A DNA stretch of 64,000 nucleotides from Lachnospiraceae bacterium (GTDB lineage: Bacteria > Bacillota > Clostridia > Lachnospirales > Lachnospiraceae): the NCBI GenBank assembly GCA_017543445.1, contig JAFYGB010000061.1, positions 1 through 64,000 on the forward strand, written 5' to 3'. Numbering within the stretch: the first letter of the stretch is position 1; each line of letters starts with the position of its first letter. Both the position numbers and the translations under genes were made by a program. Of the stretch, positions 14,703-22,462 are shown one piece after another. The notes beneath the pieces are model-generated. The model was not told the DNA's origin. It worked only from the letters and a program-made list of their open reading frames with translations, and ran no database searches.

Positions 14703-15462
14703 TGCTTTCCCTCCATGCCTTACGCATTACGAGGCGCATCAGCGCCAAGTGGATAAAAAGCAAAACGAGAAGCAGCAGGATCGGAAAAACCGGAAAATCG
14801 ACCTTCAAATACATGACGCGCTCCATGTAACTATTAAGAAAATGCATGATCATTCCCAAAGCAAATGAAGCAGCGAAAAAAACAAGCAATGCACGCACCA
14901 CAAAAAACGTAAAATATACAGCAAAGATCGTTCTCCGGGTGCCCCCGAGACGGTGAAGCATCTGAATAAATCGTTCCCGTTCCGAAAGTTTCATCTGAAA
15001 CGAGTTTGAAACCGAATTGAGCATAATGATCCAAAGAAGAATTCCAACCACCGCAAAAACGATACGACAAAACAACAGGATCATCAGATATCCATCGATC
15101 TCCTGGTTCCAGATATCCTTCCCTTGTGTAACGGCGCGGAACTTATACCACCAGATATGCTCGAGATTTTTTAAATATCCGATTGGTTCTTGATCTTCAT
15201 AAAACTGCACATCGGTAAAACCCATCTCGGTCAATTCGTCCAAATCACCCGGAGAGTAGCCAGACAACCAAAACGAAAACTCATCGCGGTTAAATGCTGC
15301 ATGAAGCAAGACATCTCCTGTGCGACCAAGTCTGGAAAAAAAGAGCATAGAAACCAAGACGCAGACCATCAGCAATGTCTGCATCAAGAATGAAAGGATC
15401 CACTCCTGTTTTCCGTATTTTGCCTCGTTCTTTACCAGTCTAAGAATGTCTCTGCTCTTCAT
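14689..15462 (-). CDS. ABC transporter permease (FtsX-like), small subunit
   Basis: 257 residues. N-terminal helix (WILSFLMQTLLMVCVLVSMLFF, about 21-42), a short extracytoplasmic part of about 80 residues, then three helices (about 125-148, 175-203 and 222-245) with the coupling loop FQMKLSERERFIQMLHRLGGTRR before the second of these. It partners the larger permease, whose start overlaps its end, and its own start overlaps the ATPase stop by 23 bases. The whole set is translationally coupled. Small ectodomain and large ectodomain suggest an asymmetric heterodimer. Confidence 0.82.
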   Translation of the reverse strand: MKSRDILRLVKNEAKYGKQEWILSFLMQTLLMVCVLVSMLFFSRLGRTGDVLLHAAFNRDEFSFWLSGYSPGDLDELTEMGFTDVQFYEDQEPIGYLKNLEHIWWYKFRAVTQGKDIWNQEIDGYLMILLFCRIVFAVVGILLWIIMLNSVSNSFQMKLSERERFIQMLHRLGGTRRTIFAVYFTFFVVRALLVFFAASFALGMIMHFLNSYMERVMYLKVDFPVFPILLLLVLLFIHLALMRLVMRKAWRESNEEI

Positions 15463-16123
15463 CGCTTTCTATTCTTCCGTCACGAATGGTCACGATGCGA
15501 TCCGTCTCCAACGCGTCCTCTCGGTTATGTGTGATCAAGATCACGGTCTTTCCCTGCTCACACTGTGCGCGTAGAAGCTTCATGATCGCCTGCCCATTTT
15601 CAAAATCCAGATTTCCACATGGTTCATCGGCAAATAAGATCTGCGGGTCGTTTACGATGGCTCTGGCGATGCATACTCTCTGCTTCTCGCCGCCGGATAA
15701 TACCTTGACCTTCGAATCTTTCTTATGCAGCATCCCGACCTGTTCCAATGCGCGTTCGATCCGCTCTTTTCGAGCCGCATCTGGGACCTTAGCGACCATC
15801 ATAACGATCTCTAAGTTCTGGTAGACCGTATACAGTTCTTCCAAAAAATAGTCTTGAAAAATAAAGCCGATCGTATGGCAGCGATAATCGGCTCTTTCAT
15901 CTTCTTTCATCTCATAGAGCGATGTTTCTCCGATTCGGACGACTCCTTCCGTAGGAGAAAGCAATCCTCCCAACATCTTCAGCAATGTGGACTTTCCACT
16001 ACCCGATCTCCCGACAACGCTCAAAAATGTTCCATCTGGAACCGTCAGCGAAACATCGCGCACGGCCCATAGTTCGCCTGAAGCATCTTCGAATTTTCGA
16101 CTTAATTTGTCACATGTAATCAT
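15440..16123 (-). CDS. ABC transporter ATP-binding protein (LolD/MacB type)
   Basis: 227 residues with all ABC motifs: Walker A GRSGSGKST (about 37-45), Q-loop IFQDYFLEELYTV, signature LSGGEKQRVCIARAI, Walker B QILFADEPCGNLD and H-loop ILITHNRED. The LFADEPCGNLD form places it in the LolD/MacB/SalX subfamily that powers FtsX-like permeases. It is the ATPase for the two permeases downstream, whose genes overlap it in series. Nine base pairs separate it from an upstream small anchored protein that is probably co-transcribed. Confidence 0.92.
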   Translation of the reverse strand: MITCDKLSRKFEDASGELWAVRDVSLTVPDGTFLSVVGRSGSGKSTLLKMLGGLLSPTEGVVRIGETSLYEMKEDERADYRCHTIGFIFQDYFLEELYTVYQNLEIVMMVAKVPDAARKERIERALEQVGMLHKKDSKVKVLSGGEKQRVCIARAIVNDPQILFADEPCGNLDFENGQAIMKLLRAQCEQGKTVILITHNREDALETDRIVTIRDGRIESDEEQRHS

Positions 16124-16132
16124 AGAGTTTTC

Positions 16133-16636
16133 TTATTTTTCCTTTTCAAACACAAGTATAACATCGTTACGTTTCGCTTCCAGTCGATGCGTGTTTGTAT
16201 AATAGCGAAGACCTACGCCAAGAAAATTATCATGATAAGTCATCCTATACGTATATAGGTTTGTCCCCATTTTATTCGCTTTAAAATCAGAATAATCAAA
16301 TGGTTGATCAACATACACTGCATTAAGGTCTGTCAGTTTCTTCAGTTGCTCGTCCGTTATAACACCATAATACCCAGGGTCCGCATCAACCACTCGACGA
16401 TAACTAAGCATTTGCATATCCTGGTAATAATCATTCAAATCAATGTTAAAATACTGAACCGTGCGATCAGTAACCTCTATGTATGCATCGGGGTATTTAT
16501 CATTTTCTTTGATTCTATATATCCCCGGAGGTATCCGATCATCAGAAGTTTTCGTCAAAACATAGACAACTATTAACGAGGATGCTGCCAAAGCCAATAT
16601 AATTATCACAATATAAATTTTCGTTTTTTTCTTCAT
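16133..16636 (-). CDS. membrane-anchored accessory protein of the ABC operon
   Basis: 167 residues from MKKKTKI (start two codons inside the longest frame). One N-terminal anchor (IYIVIIILALAASSLIVVYVL) and an extracytoplasmic domain with PGIYRIKENDKYPDAYIEV, VQYFNIDLNDYYQD, DPGYYGVITDEQL and LTDLNAVYVDQPFDYSD. No enzyme motif is recognised. A close paralogue, broken by an amber codon, lies at 17179-17667. The position 9 bp before the ATPase gene suggests an accessory or sensor of the exporter. Confidence 0.75.
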   Translation of the reverse strand: MKKKTKIYIVIIILALAASSLIVVYVLTKTSDDRIPPGIYRIKENDKYPDAYIEVTDRTVQYFNIDLNDYYQDMQMLSYRRVVDADPGYYGVITDEQLKKLTDLNAVYVDQPFDYSDFKANKMGTNLYTYRMTYHDNFLGVGLRYYTNTHRLEAKRNDVILVFEKEK

Positions 16637-16656
16637 GTGCAAAATCCTAATTCATG

Positions 16657-17028
16657 TCATTGCTCATACATATCTGCATTTTTTCCATTCTCACCCTGCC
16701 CGAAAAGATATATCTGAAACCAGTCAGGAGCGTCATATAAGGGCTTATCAACCATAACCGTGTACTCGTTTAAATCATTATCAATAAACGTTAAAGAAGT
16801 AGTATCCAAACCGCCCGGAAGTGGATACGTATCATCCGCTAAATTCACCAAGTAATTATGCATATAATCATAGAAGCGAACATTGGACGTTGTCATTTTA
16901 CTTTGCAGACCGTTTACCGATATGGAACGTCCCGTTGATGTATAAGTCGGTGTTGGGGTTGAACACCCCGTCAGAACAGTAACAAAACTAACCATACACG
17001 CCAGCATTATCAAAAATCTCTTAGCCAT
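16657..17028 (-). CDS. small lipoprotein of the ABC operon
   Basis: 123 residues. Signal peptide MAKRFLIMLACMVSFVTVLTGC with lipobox LTGC (Cys at 22), then a Thr/Ser/Pro stretch and a small domain (GLQSKMTTSNVRFYDYM, TSLTFIDNDLNEYTVMVDKP). No known family is recognised. AAGGAGGGAAAA precedes ATG. It is the first gene after the promoter at 17076-17104 and heads the unit that continues with the anchored protein and the ABC genes. Confidence 0.8.
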   Translation of the reverse strand: MAKRFLIMLACMVSFVTVLTGCSTPTPTYTSTGRSISVNGLQSKMTTSNVRFYDYMHNYLVNLADDTYPLPGGLDTTSLTFIDNDLNEYTVMVDKPLYDAPDWFQIYLFGQGENGKNADMYEQ

Positions 17029-17075
17029 TTTTCCCTCCTTAACCTTAAGTATTTACATCATTTTCAACTATTTTG

Positions 17076-17104
17076 AGTATATCGTATACATCATATATTG
17101 TCAA
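17076..17104 (-). promoter_or_regulatory. sigma-70 promoter of the lipoprotein-ABC operon
   Basis: Minus-strand TTGACA (17099-17104), 17-bp spacer, TATACT (17076-17081), about 48 bp before the lipoprotein start. Confidence 0.8.
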
Positions 17105-17178
17105 GAAACTCCCTGGGATAAATCTATTAAGTTGAGTGTATCAAAATTCCAACATCTTCAGCAACTTGATTTTTCTTA

Positions 17179-17667
17179 TTATTCCTTTTCAAATGCTATC
17201 GTTATCCCAGAGCGCATTACATCCAAATGCTTCGTTTTCGTATTGTAATGAACGGCAAGCCCCAAAAAATTATCGTGGTACAGCATAAGATATGCAACCA
17301 TGTTAGTACCGATTTTCTTCGCGCTGTCTTTAGAGTAATCATATGCCTTTTCTACAAATACCGCATTCAAGTCTGTCATATTGCGAAGTTCATCATCCGA
17401 CACGGTTCCATACCAGTCCGGATCATTATCCAAAACTCTCCGATACGTCGTCATCTACTTTTCTTGATAATACTCATTTAGATCTATATTAAAAAACTGC
17501 ACAGTAGTATCCATTACTTGGATATAGGCTTCAGGAAATCGATCATTGTCTACTATATTGTATCTTCCTATAGGTAACCCTTCTCCACCTATTCGAGTAA
17601 GGAAATAGACGATCAATAGGCTAATAACGGCGAAACTGCCGATTACAAATACACTTTTCTTTTTCAT
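17179..17667 (-). pseudogene. paralogue of the 16133-16636 anchored protein, split by an amber codon
   Basis: One continuous frame of about 162 codons interrupted by a single TAG at 17455-17457. The first part (MKKKSVFVIGSFAVISLL, IGRYNIVDNDRFPEAYIQV, FNIDLNEYYQE) and the second (TTYRRVLDNDPDWYGTVSDDEL, LTDLNAVFVEKAYDYSKD, to FEKE) align end to end with the intact neighbour, in which the stop position holds a Gln codon context (DMQMLSYRR). A CAG or CAA to TAG change is the simplest cause. ATG follows the TAG at once, so internal re-initiation is possible but would give a protein without its anchor. Confidence 0.8.
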
Positions 17668-17692
17668 TTTGTTACTCCTCGATCAACCGTAT

Positions 17693-18592
17693 TCAGTTAT
17701 GAGCCCCCTCATTAAACTCGGGTATGTACGCCTCTACCGCGGAAGATTTTTCCTGCATGAAACCATCCAGCCCTAGCTCGTCCGCATAGTCGACCACACT
17801 GTCGTATTCGAAGCTCGTGATCCTGCGATTTAACTCCCGATACTCCGCCGGCAGGGTCGCCAGCGGCGTGTACTGGCTCATCAGGCTCACCAGCACTTCC
17901 GCCGGGGCGAAGGTCCCGCGGATCCAGTCCAGGATCCGCATGGCTTCCTTCCGGTGTCCGGGCAATACCAAATGCCGGATCACGGTGCCTCTCTTAAGTC
18001 CGCCGTCCTCAGAGTAGACCGGACTCCCGGTCTGCCGCACCATCTCGACCACCGCCGCGCTGGCCTTCTCAAAATAGTCCGCCGCGTGCGAATACCGCAG
18101 CGCCGTCTCGCTCTCATAATACTTAATGTCGGGCAGATAAATGTCCACGTAGCCGTCGAGCGCGCGGATGGTCTCCACGTTCTCGTACCCGCCGGTATTG
18201 TACACCACCGGAATGGTCAGCCGCCCCCGCACCAGATCCAGCGCGTGCAGGATATCCGGCACATAATGCGTCGGTGTCACGAGGTTGATATTGTCCGCGC
18301 CCTGCTCCTGCAGGGACAGGAACGTGTCCGCCAGCTCCTGCGTCGTGATCTCCCGCCCGCGCAGCTCGTTGCTGATCGCGTGGTTCTGGCAATACACACA
18401 GTGCAGGTTGCAGCCGGTGAAAAACACCGTCCCGGCTCCGTTTTTGTGGGCAATGCACGGCTCCTCCCAGAGGTGGAGTCCGGCCCGCCCGATCCGAACC
18501 TGCGCCGGCATGCGGCACGCGCCCACCGTCTTCGTGCGGTCCACGCCGCACATACGCGGACAGAGGGTGCAATTTTGATATGTCAATTCCAT
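17693..18592 (-). CDS. radical SAM protein, PflA-like (COG1313 type)
   Basis: 299 residues. The radical SAM cluster motif is in GCNLHCVYCQN (Cx3Cx2C, about residues 60-67), preceded by an N-terminal cysteine-rich segment NCTLCPRMCGVDRTKTVGAC, which is typical of the COG1313 PflA-like group and may bind a further metal. Later conserved segments are NINLVTPTHYVPDI, VVYNTGGYE and IYLPDIKYYE. It would cleave S-adenosylmethionine to start radical chemistry, perhaps activating a glycyl-radical enzyme, but no such partner is nearby. The gene stands alone, about 60 bp after the MBL hydrolase gene. Confidence 0.87.
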   Translation of the reverse strand: MELTYQNCTLCPRMCGVDRTKTVGACRMPAQVRIGRAGLHLWEEPCIAHKNGAGTVFFTGCNLHCVYCQNHAISNELRGREITTQELADTFLSLQEQGADNINLVTPTHYVPDILHALDLVRGRLTIPVVYNTGGYENVETIRALDGYVDIYLPDIKYYESETALRYSHAADYFEKASAAVVEMVRQTGSPVYSEDGGLKRGTVIRHLVLPGHRKEAMRILDWIRGTFAPAEVLVSLMSQYTPLATLPAEYRELNRRITSFEYDSVVDYADELGLDGFMQEKSSAVEAYIPEFNEGAHN

Positions 18593-18655
18593 ATATCCTA
18601 CCGATCGCGGGCTCTCCGGCTTCCCGTGCGGACCCGATCCCCCGCGCCTTTATTT

Positions 18656-19546
18656 CTACTTTCCCTTGATCTCGATGCGATCCAGAATGCCTTGCACACC
18701 CACATTCGTGTGCGTCAGATACATCCGCGTCACATCCTCCACGAACACCGGATCCGCCCCGGTCTTCTTCGCGATCTTCTTAAGGTCCATGCCCTTGTCG
18801 ATGTATTTTATGATCCGCCCGACCAAGTCGTATAGACGAGGGTCGGTGGAAGGTTTGGTTTCGATTGCGGTGATCGTGAGGGTTTCTGATGGCCTTGTCG
18901 AATCGTCTGTTTCGGAAGTGACATTGCCCGATTTGATGGCATCGTCATCTACTCCGGAACGCAACACTGCCGGCAACGCATGCCCGTAATAGACCACCTT
19001 CGGGTCCTTCTTCAGTAGCCGCTCCCACGTCGCGTCGATCAGCGTCCCCCGATGCATTTCCCGCTCGTACAGCGGGTTCAGGTCGCCGACGAACAGTGCG
19101 CCCTCGTCCAGCCACAGCGAGATGCTGTCGTCGCTGTGTCCCGGCGAATGCAGGATCACGCCTTCGATCCCGAAGTCTTTCAAGAACGCCCGGCTCTCCT
19201 TGCACGTGATCACCCGTGCACGATCCTCTTCGATCGACGCAAACGGAACCCTCGGTTCCTTCGCGAAGATCGCGTCGCACCCGTGCACGAACTCCCTCTG
19301 CACATCCACGATCACGAGCTGCGCGCCCGTATTCACGATATCCTGCACAATCCCCATGTGGTCCGGGTGATAGTGCGTCACCAGCACGTAGCGGATCTCC
19401 TGCGCCGTGACCTTCATTTCCCCGAGCGCCCTGTAGAACGCAGGGAGCGTCCCGGCCCACCCGGTGTCCAGCAACAGGTAGCCGCCCCTGCCGTGGATCA
19501 GGTAGGTATTCGTGGTGGAATATTTCAGCAAACGAATTGTATTCAT
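18656..19546 (-). CDS. MBL-fold metallo-hydrolase with extra C-terminal domain
   Basis: 296 residues. The metallo-beta-lactamase fold covers about 1-200: LLLDTGWAG, the zinc motif THYHPDHMG, later ligands in LHSPGHSDDS, DLNPLY and YYGHALP. A Ser/Thr-rich linker (about 205-230) leads to a C-terminal helical segment (LYDLVGRIIKYIDKGMDLKKIAKKTGADPVFVEDVTRMYL) that looks like a small helix-turn-helix or winged helix, as in some MBL hydrolases with a DNA-binding tail. Substrate unknown. Its start lies 2 bp after the ATPase stop, so it is likely in the same transcript. Confidence 0.85.
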   Translation of the reverse strand: MNTIRLLKYSTTNTYLIHGRGGYLLLDTGWAGTLPAFYRALGEMKVTAQEIRYVLVTHYHPDHMGIVQDIVNTGAQLVIVDVQREFVHGCDAIFAKEPRVPFASIEEDRARVITCKESRAFLKDFGIEGVILHSPGHSDDSISLWLDEGALFVGDLNPLYEREMHRGTLIDATWERLLKKDPKVVYYGHALPAVLRSGVDDDAIKSGNVTSETDDSTRPSETLTITAIETKPSTDPRLYDLVGRIIKYIDKGMDLKKIAKKTGADPVFVEDVTRMYLTHTNVGVQGILDRIEIKGK

Positions 19547-19548
19547 GG

Positions 19549-20844
19549 TCAGTCAGCCCCCTCCATCCATACCCGTGCCAGATAGAGAGGAACATTGATG
19601 ACCCAGTCCTGTTCCTTATAACCCGCCATTGAAAAGCGAACCGGCTTCAACGATGTATTTTCACTGTATACACTTCTCAAACTTTTAGATTTCAGGTTTT
19701 CTTCTGCCTTTACCTCAATCGGATAAATGAACTCCTTCTGAATTATGAAATCGATCTCCAAGGGAGAATTCTCCTTTGAGTAATAGTACAATTTGTAATT
19801 CGACGCCAGCATCTCTTGAGCTATGAACTGTTCTGTAAATGCCCCTTTGTACTCCACAAAGAAATTCTCCTCGGTAAGCATTTCCCTCGCAGATACATCT
19901 ACTAAGGCTCCCAGTAATCCTAAATCCAGAATAAACAGTTTAAAAGCGCTTACGTCCTCATAAAACTTCAGCGGCCTTTGGATTGAATTCACTCTGCTGA
20001 TCTTATGTACCAACCCGGCGTGGAGTAGCCATTGGATTGCGTTTTCGTACTCTCTGGCTCTGGCTCCTTTTTTGATCACGCCATAAATAAACTTCTTATT
20101 CTCACGCGCCAACTGCGAGGGCAATGAATCCCAGACCGCTATAACCCTCGGTAATTGATCTGTCGGAACATGTCTGGCAAAATCCAAACGATAATCCTTA
20201 AGTATTCGGTTCTGGATCTCCCTTACCTTATGAAGATTTTGAGTTCGTACGTAGCAGTCGACTGCCTCAGGCATACCACCTACATAATAATACTGACGCA
20301 GCAAATCAACGAGTTTTACCGCCATCGGCGATAACGCCTCCCAGTGGCGTCGTTTCATCTCCTCCAAAAGAAGCGAATTTCCAGTCGCGTCCAAAAACTC
20401 CTCAAACGTCATCGGAAACATGCGCAGTTCATCTACTTTTCCAACAGGATATCCAGTCCCTGAATGAAGGTTTATCCCCAAAAGACTTCCCGCACAGATG
20501 ATATGGTAGTCCGGCGCCTCTTCACAGAAATACTTTAATGCCGTAATTCCGCCAGGGGCCTCCTGTATCTCATCCAATATGATCAACGTTTCGCCTGGAA
20601 GGATGGGCATATCCACGATCGACGAAAAAGCACGAAGCAATCGTTTTACGTCAAAATCATAGAACAATGTTTTCATCTCAGCCAATCTGTCGCAATTCAA
20701 ATATGCGACCTGCTGATATTCTCTTTCACCAAACTCCTTAATGATCCAAGTCTTCCCAACCTGGCGAGCTCCATCTAATATGAGGGGTTTCCTGTCTTCT
20801 GACGATTTCCATGCTTTTAAAGCGTTATATATCTCTCTTTTCAT
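19549..20844 (-). CDS. AAA ATPase with DUF4143 domain
   Basis: 431 residues. N-terminal P-loop ATPase: Walker A DGARQVGKTW (about 25-34), Walker B TLIILDEIQEAPG, sensor segment IICAGSLLG. The C-terminal half has the DUF4143 pattern (YYVGGMPEAVDCY, then YENAIQWLLHAGLVHKISRV, FILDLGLLGAL and FVEYKGAFTEQFIAQEM with a nuclease-like EIDFIIQKEFIYPIEVKAE). Members are common in gut Clostridia and Bacteroidetes and are suspected of mobile or conflict roles; the function is not established. The start at 20844 (MKREIYN) has GGAGG 5 bp upstream. Four 16-bp direct repeats spaced 33 bp lie between its promoter and start. Confidence 0.87.
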   Translation of the reverse strand: MKREIYNALKAWKSSEDRKPLILDGARQVGKTWIIKEFGEREYQQVAYLNCDRLAEMKTLFYDFDVKRLLRAFSSIVDMPILPGETLIILDEIQEAPGGITALKYFCEEAPDYHIICAGSLLGINLHSGTGYPVGKVDELRMFPMTFEEFLDATGNSLLLEEMKRRHWEALSPMAVKLVDLLRQYYYVGGMPEAVDCYVRTQNLHKVREIQNRILKDYRLDFARHVPTDQLPRVIAVWDSLPSQLARENKKFIYGVIKKGARAREYENAIQWLLHAGLVHKISRVNSIQRPLKFYEDVSAFKLFILDLGLLGALVDVSAREMLTEENFFVEYKGAFTEQFIAQEMLASNYKLYYYSKENSPLEIDFIIQKEFIYPIEVKAEENLKSKSLRSVYSENTSLKPVRFSMAGYKEQDWVINVPLYLARVWMEGAD

Positions 20845-20853
20845 TGGTCCCTC

Positions 20854-20968
20854 CACTTTTATGAACGAATCAAAGGCATATTTTTACATTTTCATGAACG
20901 AATCATGTGCCTTTCATCACACTTTCATGAACGAATGTTTACTCTTATAATACACTTTTATGAACGAA
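20854..20968 (-). repeat. four 16-bp direct repeats at exact 33-bp spacing
   Basis: On the minus strand the unit is TTCGTTCATRAAARTG. Copies are at 20854-20869, 20887-20902, 20920-20935 and 20953-20968, each start 33 bp from the next, with 17-bp spacers that are unlike each other. The most upstream copy fills the spacer between the -35 and -10 boxes of the ATPase promoter and the last one ends 9 bp before the start codon. They are best read as operator sites of one DNA-binding protein. Confidence 0.9.
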
Positions 20969-20975
20969 AGGTCAA
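20947..20975 (-). promoter_or_regulatory. promoter of the DUF4143 ATPase gene
   Basis: Minus-strand TTGACC (20970-20975), 17-bp spacer, TATTAT (20947-20952). The spacer is one base plus a complete copy of the 16-bp direct repeat, so a protein bound there would occlude the promoter. Confidence 0.8.
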
Positions 20976-20983
20976 TAGGCGCC

Positions 20984-21031
20984 TAAAAAACTAATCGATC
21001 TCGGGTCGAATGACCAACCCGAGATCGATTA
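20984..21031 (-). terminator. terminator after the DUF2085 gene
   Basis: A 16-bp stem (TAATCGATCTCGGGTC / GACCCGAGATCGATTA, nearly perfect) is followed on the minus strand by GTTTTTTAGG. It separates the DUF2085 unit from the ATPase promoter. Confidence 0.88.
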
Positions 21032-21036
21032 AAGAG

Positions 21037-21381
21037 TTATTCAGTTTTGGAAACCATCGCGATTATTCTTCTTAAAACTGCCAAATAAATGGCCCAAGCT
21101 CCATAGCCCCCCAGCATTCCGGTGAAAAATCTTCTTCGGTTATTTGATTCATGAATCTCCAAATATTGTATCAACCAGTCCGAAAACATGATTCCCATCA
21201 AAAACACACTGTTTCGTAAAGATTGATTTCTACGGTTGACCAATACTGCGATCATCTCTCCGCAAAGGACTCCACAGCATCTGGCACATACCGGAAACTG
21301 ATATCCACGGAAAAAGAAACTTCTGTCTGCCCTTTGATGGCAACCGGTTTTCGCCCCCATTTTCATGAGAGCGATCCACAT
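21037..21381 (-). CDS. DUF2085 family membrane protein
   Basis: 114 residues from the ATG at 21381, or 126 from the ATG at 21417. The DUF2085 signature is clear: GCHQRADRSFFFRGYQFPVCARCCGVLCGE, with conserved His and Cys residues that may bind metal. Hydrophobic helices follow (VFLMGIMFSDWLIQYL and GGYGAWAIYLAVL). I prefer 21381 because it comes one base after the stop of the upstream gene (TAGCATG) with AAAGG in front; the longer start would overlap the neighbour by 35 bases. Function unknown. Confidence 0.75.
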   Translation of the reverse strand: MWIALMKMGAKTGCHQRADRSFFFRGYQFPVCARCCGVLCGEMIAVLVNRRNQSLRNSVFLMGIMFSDWLIQYLEIHESNNRRRFFTGMLGGYGAWAIYLAVLRRIIAMVSKTE

Positions 21382-21382
21382 G

Positions 21383-21670
21383 CTATCGGCCTTTGTTTTG
21401 TGGTAGATCATTTGCATTGAATTTATATCCGCAACTCATACAACAGAAAACTATTTCCGTTTTAGTTTGTCTAGTGTCTACTATTTTTCCTTTACCCTTA
21501 CCCATTCCGCATAATCCGCAGAAAAAGCCAATCGGTCCCAGGATAATGGTTCCTATGCAGGCCTTGCAACCACCAAAACCTTTTTGCTTACTCTTCCCCC
21601 GCATCTCGCCAGTTGTATACTGCTCTGTAAAGGCTTGAACATTTTCACTTCCGCAATTTGGACAAATCAT
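21383..21670 (-). CDS. small zinc-ribbon protein
   Basis: 95 residues. Two CxxC pairs, MICPNCGSENVQAF at the start and CCMSCGYKF at the end, form a split zinc ribbon around a glycine-rich hydrophobic segment (GGCKACIGTIILGPIGFFCGLCGMGKGKGK) with further cysteines. Such proteins often precede DUF2085-like membrane proteins. GGAGGTGAAGGGT precedes ATG. It is the first gene after a perfect consensus promoter and is translationally adjacent to the DUF2085 gene. Confidence 0.75.
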   Translation of the reverse strand: MICPNCGSENVQAFTEQYTTGEMRGKSKQKGFGGCKACIGTIILGPIGFFCGLCGMGKGKGKIVDTRQTKTEIVFCCMSCGYKFNANDLPQNKGR

Positions 21671-21733
21671 ATACCCTTCACCTCCATATTCGTTTTTGTG
21701 TCACTTCATTCAATTCATGTATATTGTGTCACA

Positions 21734-21762
21734 ATTATATAACTTTAGTTGTGTTTTGTCAA
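21734..21762 (-). promoter_or_regulatory. perfect consensus sigma-70 promoter with flanking palindrome
   Basis: Minus-strand TTGACA (21757-21762), 17-bp spacer, TATAAT (21734-21739). The palindrome TTGTG-T-CACAA (21724-21734) starts at the downstream edge of the -10 box. On the other strand ATAACTTTAG occurs twice (21739-21748, 21762-21771). Both are candidate sites for the XRE regulator encoded divergently at 21895. Confidence 0.8.
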
Positions 21763-21894
21763 TAACTTTAGATGATTTTTTATTTCTTTAGTTGGCTATA
21801 TATTATATCTATAGGAATAACACAGGCAATTAACTTCGTCGGTGTCACAGGCGCAACGGCGGATACTAATCAGCCTGCACTGGGGAGGCAACTT

Positions 21895-22224
21895 ATGAAT
21901 TATCCTTACGAAGAAACCGGAAACCGAATTTTTATGCTTCGCAAAGAACGCGGATTGACCAGGGAACGCCTCGCCGAGATGGCAGACATCTCCGTTCAGT
22001 TCTTGGCGGACATTGAAAAAGGGCGCAAAAACATGACCGTGACCACTCTTCGCAAACTCTCTGCTGCGCTTATGGTTACCACGGATTATGTTGTGAATGG
22101 CTCCGATAGCCCGGATCACGAAGCATGTGAGGATGTGATATTTTTGTACAACTCCCTATCTCCCGACAATCAAGAACGTGCTCTGAAAATCCTCACCGCC
22201 TTCGCGGAAGCAGTAAAAAAATAA
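21895..22224 (+). CDS. XRE family transcriptional regulator
   Basis: 109 residues. Helix-turn-helix at about 9-62 (GNRIFMLRKERGLTRERLAEMADISVQFLADIEKGRKN), followed by a helical tail (ACEDVIFLYNSLSPDNQERALKILTAFAEAVKK) typical of this regulator type. The start at 21895 (MNYPYEE) is set by GGGAGGCAACTT; the longer open frame has no ribosome site. It is divergent from the zinc-ribbon/DUF2085 pair and has its own strong terminator. I infer that it regulates the divergent pair, itself or both through repeats between them. Confidence 0.85.
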   Translation: MNYPYEETGNRIFMLRKERGLTRERLAEMADISVQFLADIEKGRKNMTVTTLRKLSAALMVTTDYVVNGSDSPDHEACEDVIFLYNSLSPDNQERALKILTAFAEAVKK

Positions 22225-22260
22225 TACAATGACAAGATCATTTAAAATCTTGAAATCAAG

Positions 22261-22310
22261 ATCGGCAGGCCATCGGGTTATCTACAAACCCAACAGCCTG
22301 CCGATTTTTG
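22261..22310 (+). terminator. terminator after the XRE gene
   Basis: ATCGGCAGGC pairs with GCCTGCCGAT and is followed by TTTTGATT on the plus strand, 37 bp after the stop. Confidence 0.88.
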
Positions 22311-22355
22311 ATTGCAGTTTCTATTCTGCCGCTCTCGCAACCGCCCGCCACCGCC

Positions 22356-22403
22356 AAAAAAAGCGAACAAACCCGGGCTTTTCGCCCGTTTTGTTCGCTT
22401 TTA
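22356..22403. terminator. bidirectional terminator hairpin, copy 1 of a repeated block
   Basis: AAAAAAGCGAACAAA-CGGGC / GCCCG-TTTTGTTCGCTTTT around a CTTTTC loop. It ends the cation ATPase unit on the minus strand. Almost the same hairpin, with the same 3' flank TTCAAATATCTA and REP-like motif, recurs at 25342-25440, so the two blocks flank the ATPase gene as direct repeats. Confidence 0.8.
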
Positions 22404-22427
22404 AAACTTCAAATATCTAGCCCACGA

Positions 22428-22460
22428 ATGTGTCAAATAGAACCGTCCCCATTGTCACAT
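22428..22460. repeat. REP-like element (GAACCGTCCCC type)
   Basis: ATGTGTCAA-atagaaccgtcccca-TTGTCACAT: short inverted ends (TGTGTCA / TTGTCACA) around the core GAACCGTCCCC. It lies 2 bp after the ATPase stop. Related elements are at 25196-25234, 25413-25466, 42671-42724 and 45701-45759. Confidence 0.8.
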
Positions 22461-22462
22461 CC

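Noticed and set aside
20854..20968. The four repeats with 17-bp spacers as a small CRISPR array
   Set aside because: The repeats are only 16 bp, they lie inside and just after a promoter, there is no cas gene in the window, and the frame of the ATPase starts right after the last copy. Operators are the simpler reading.
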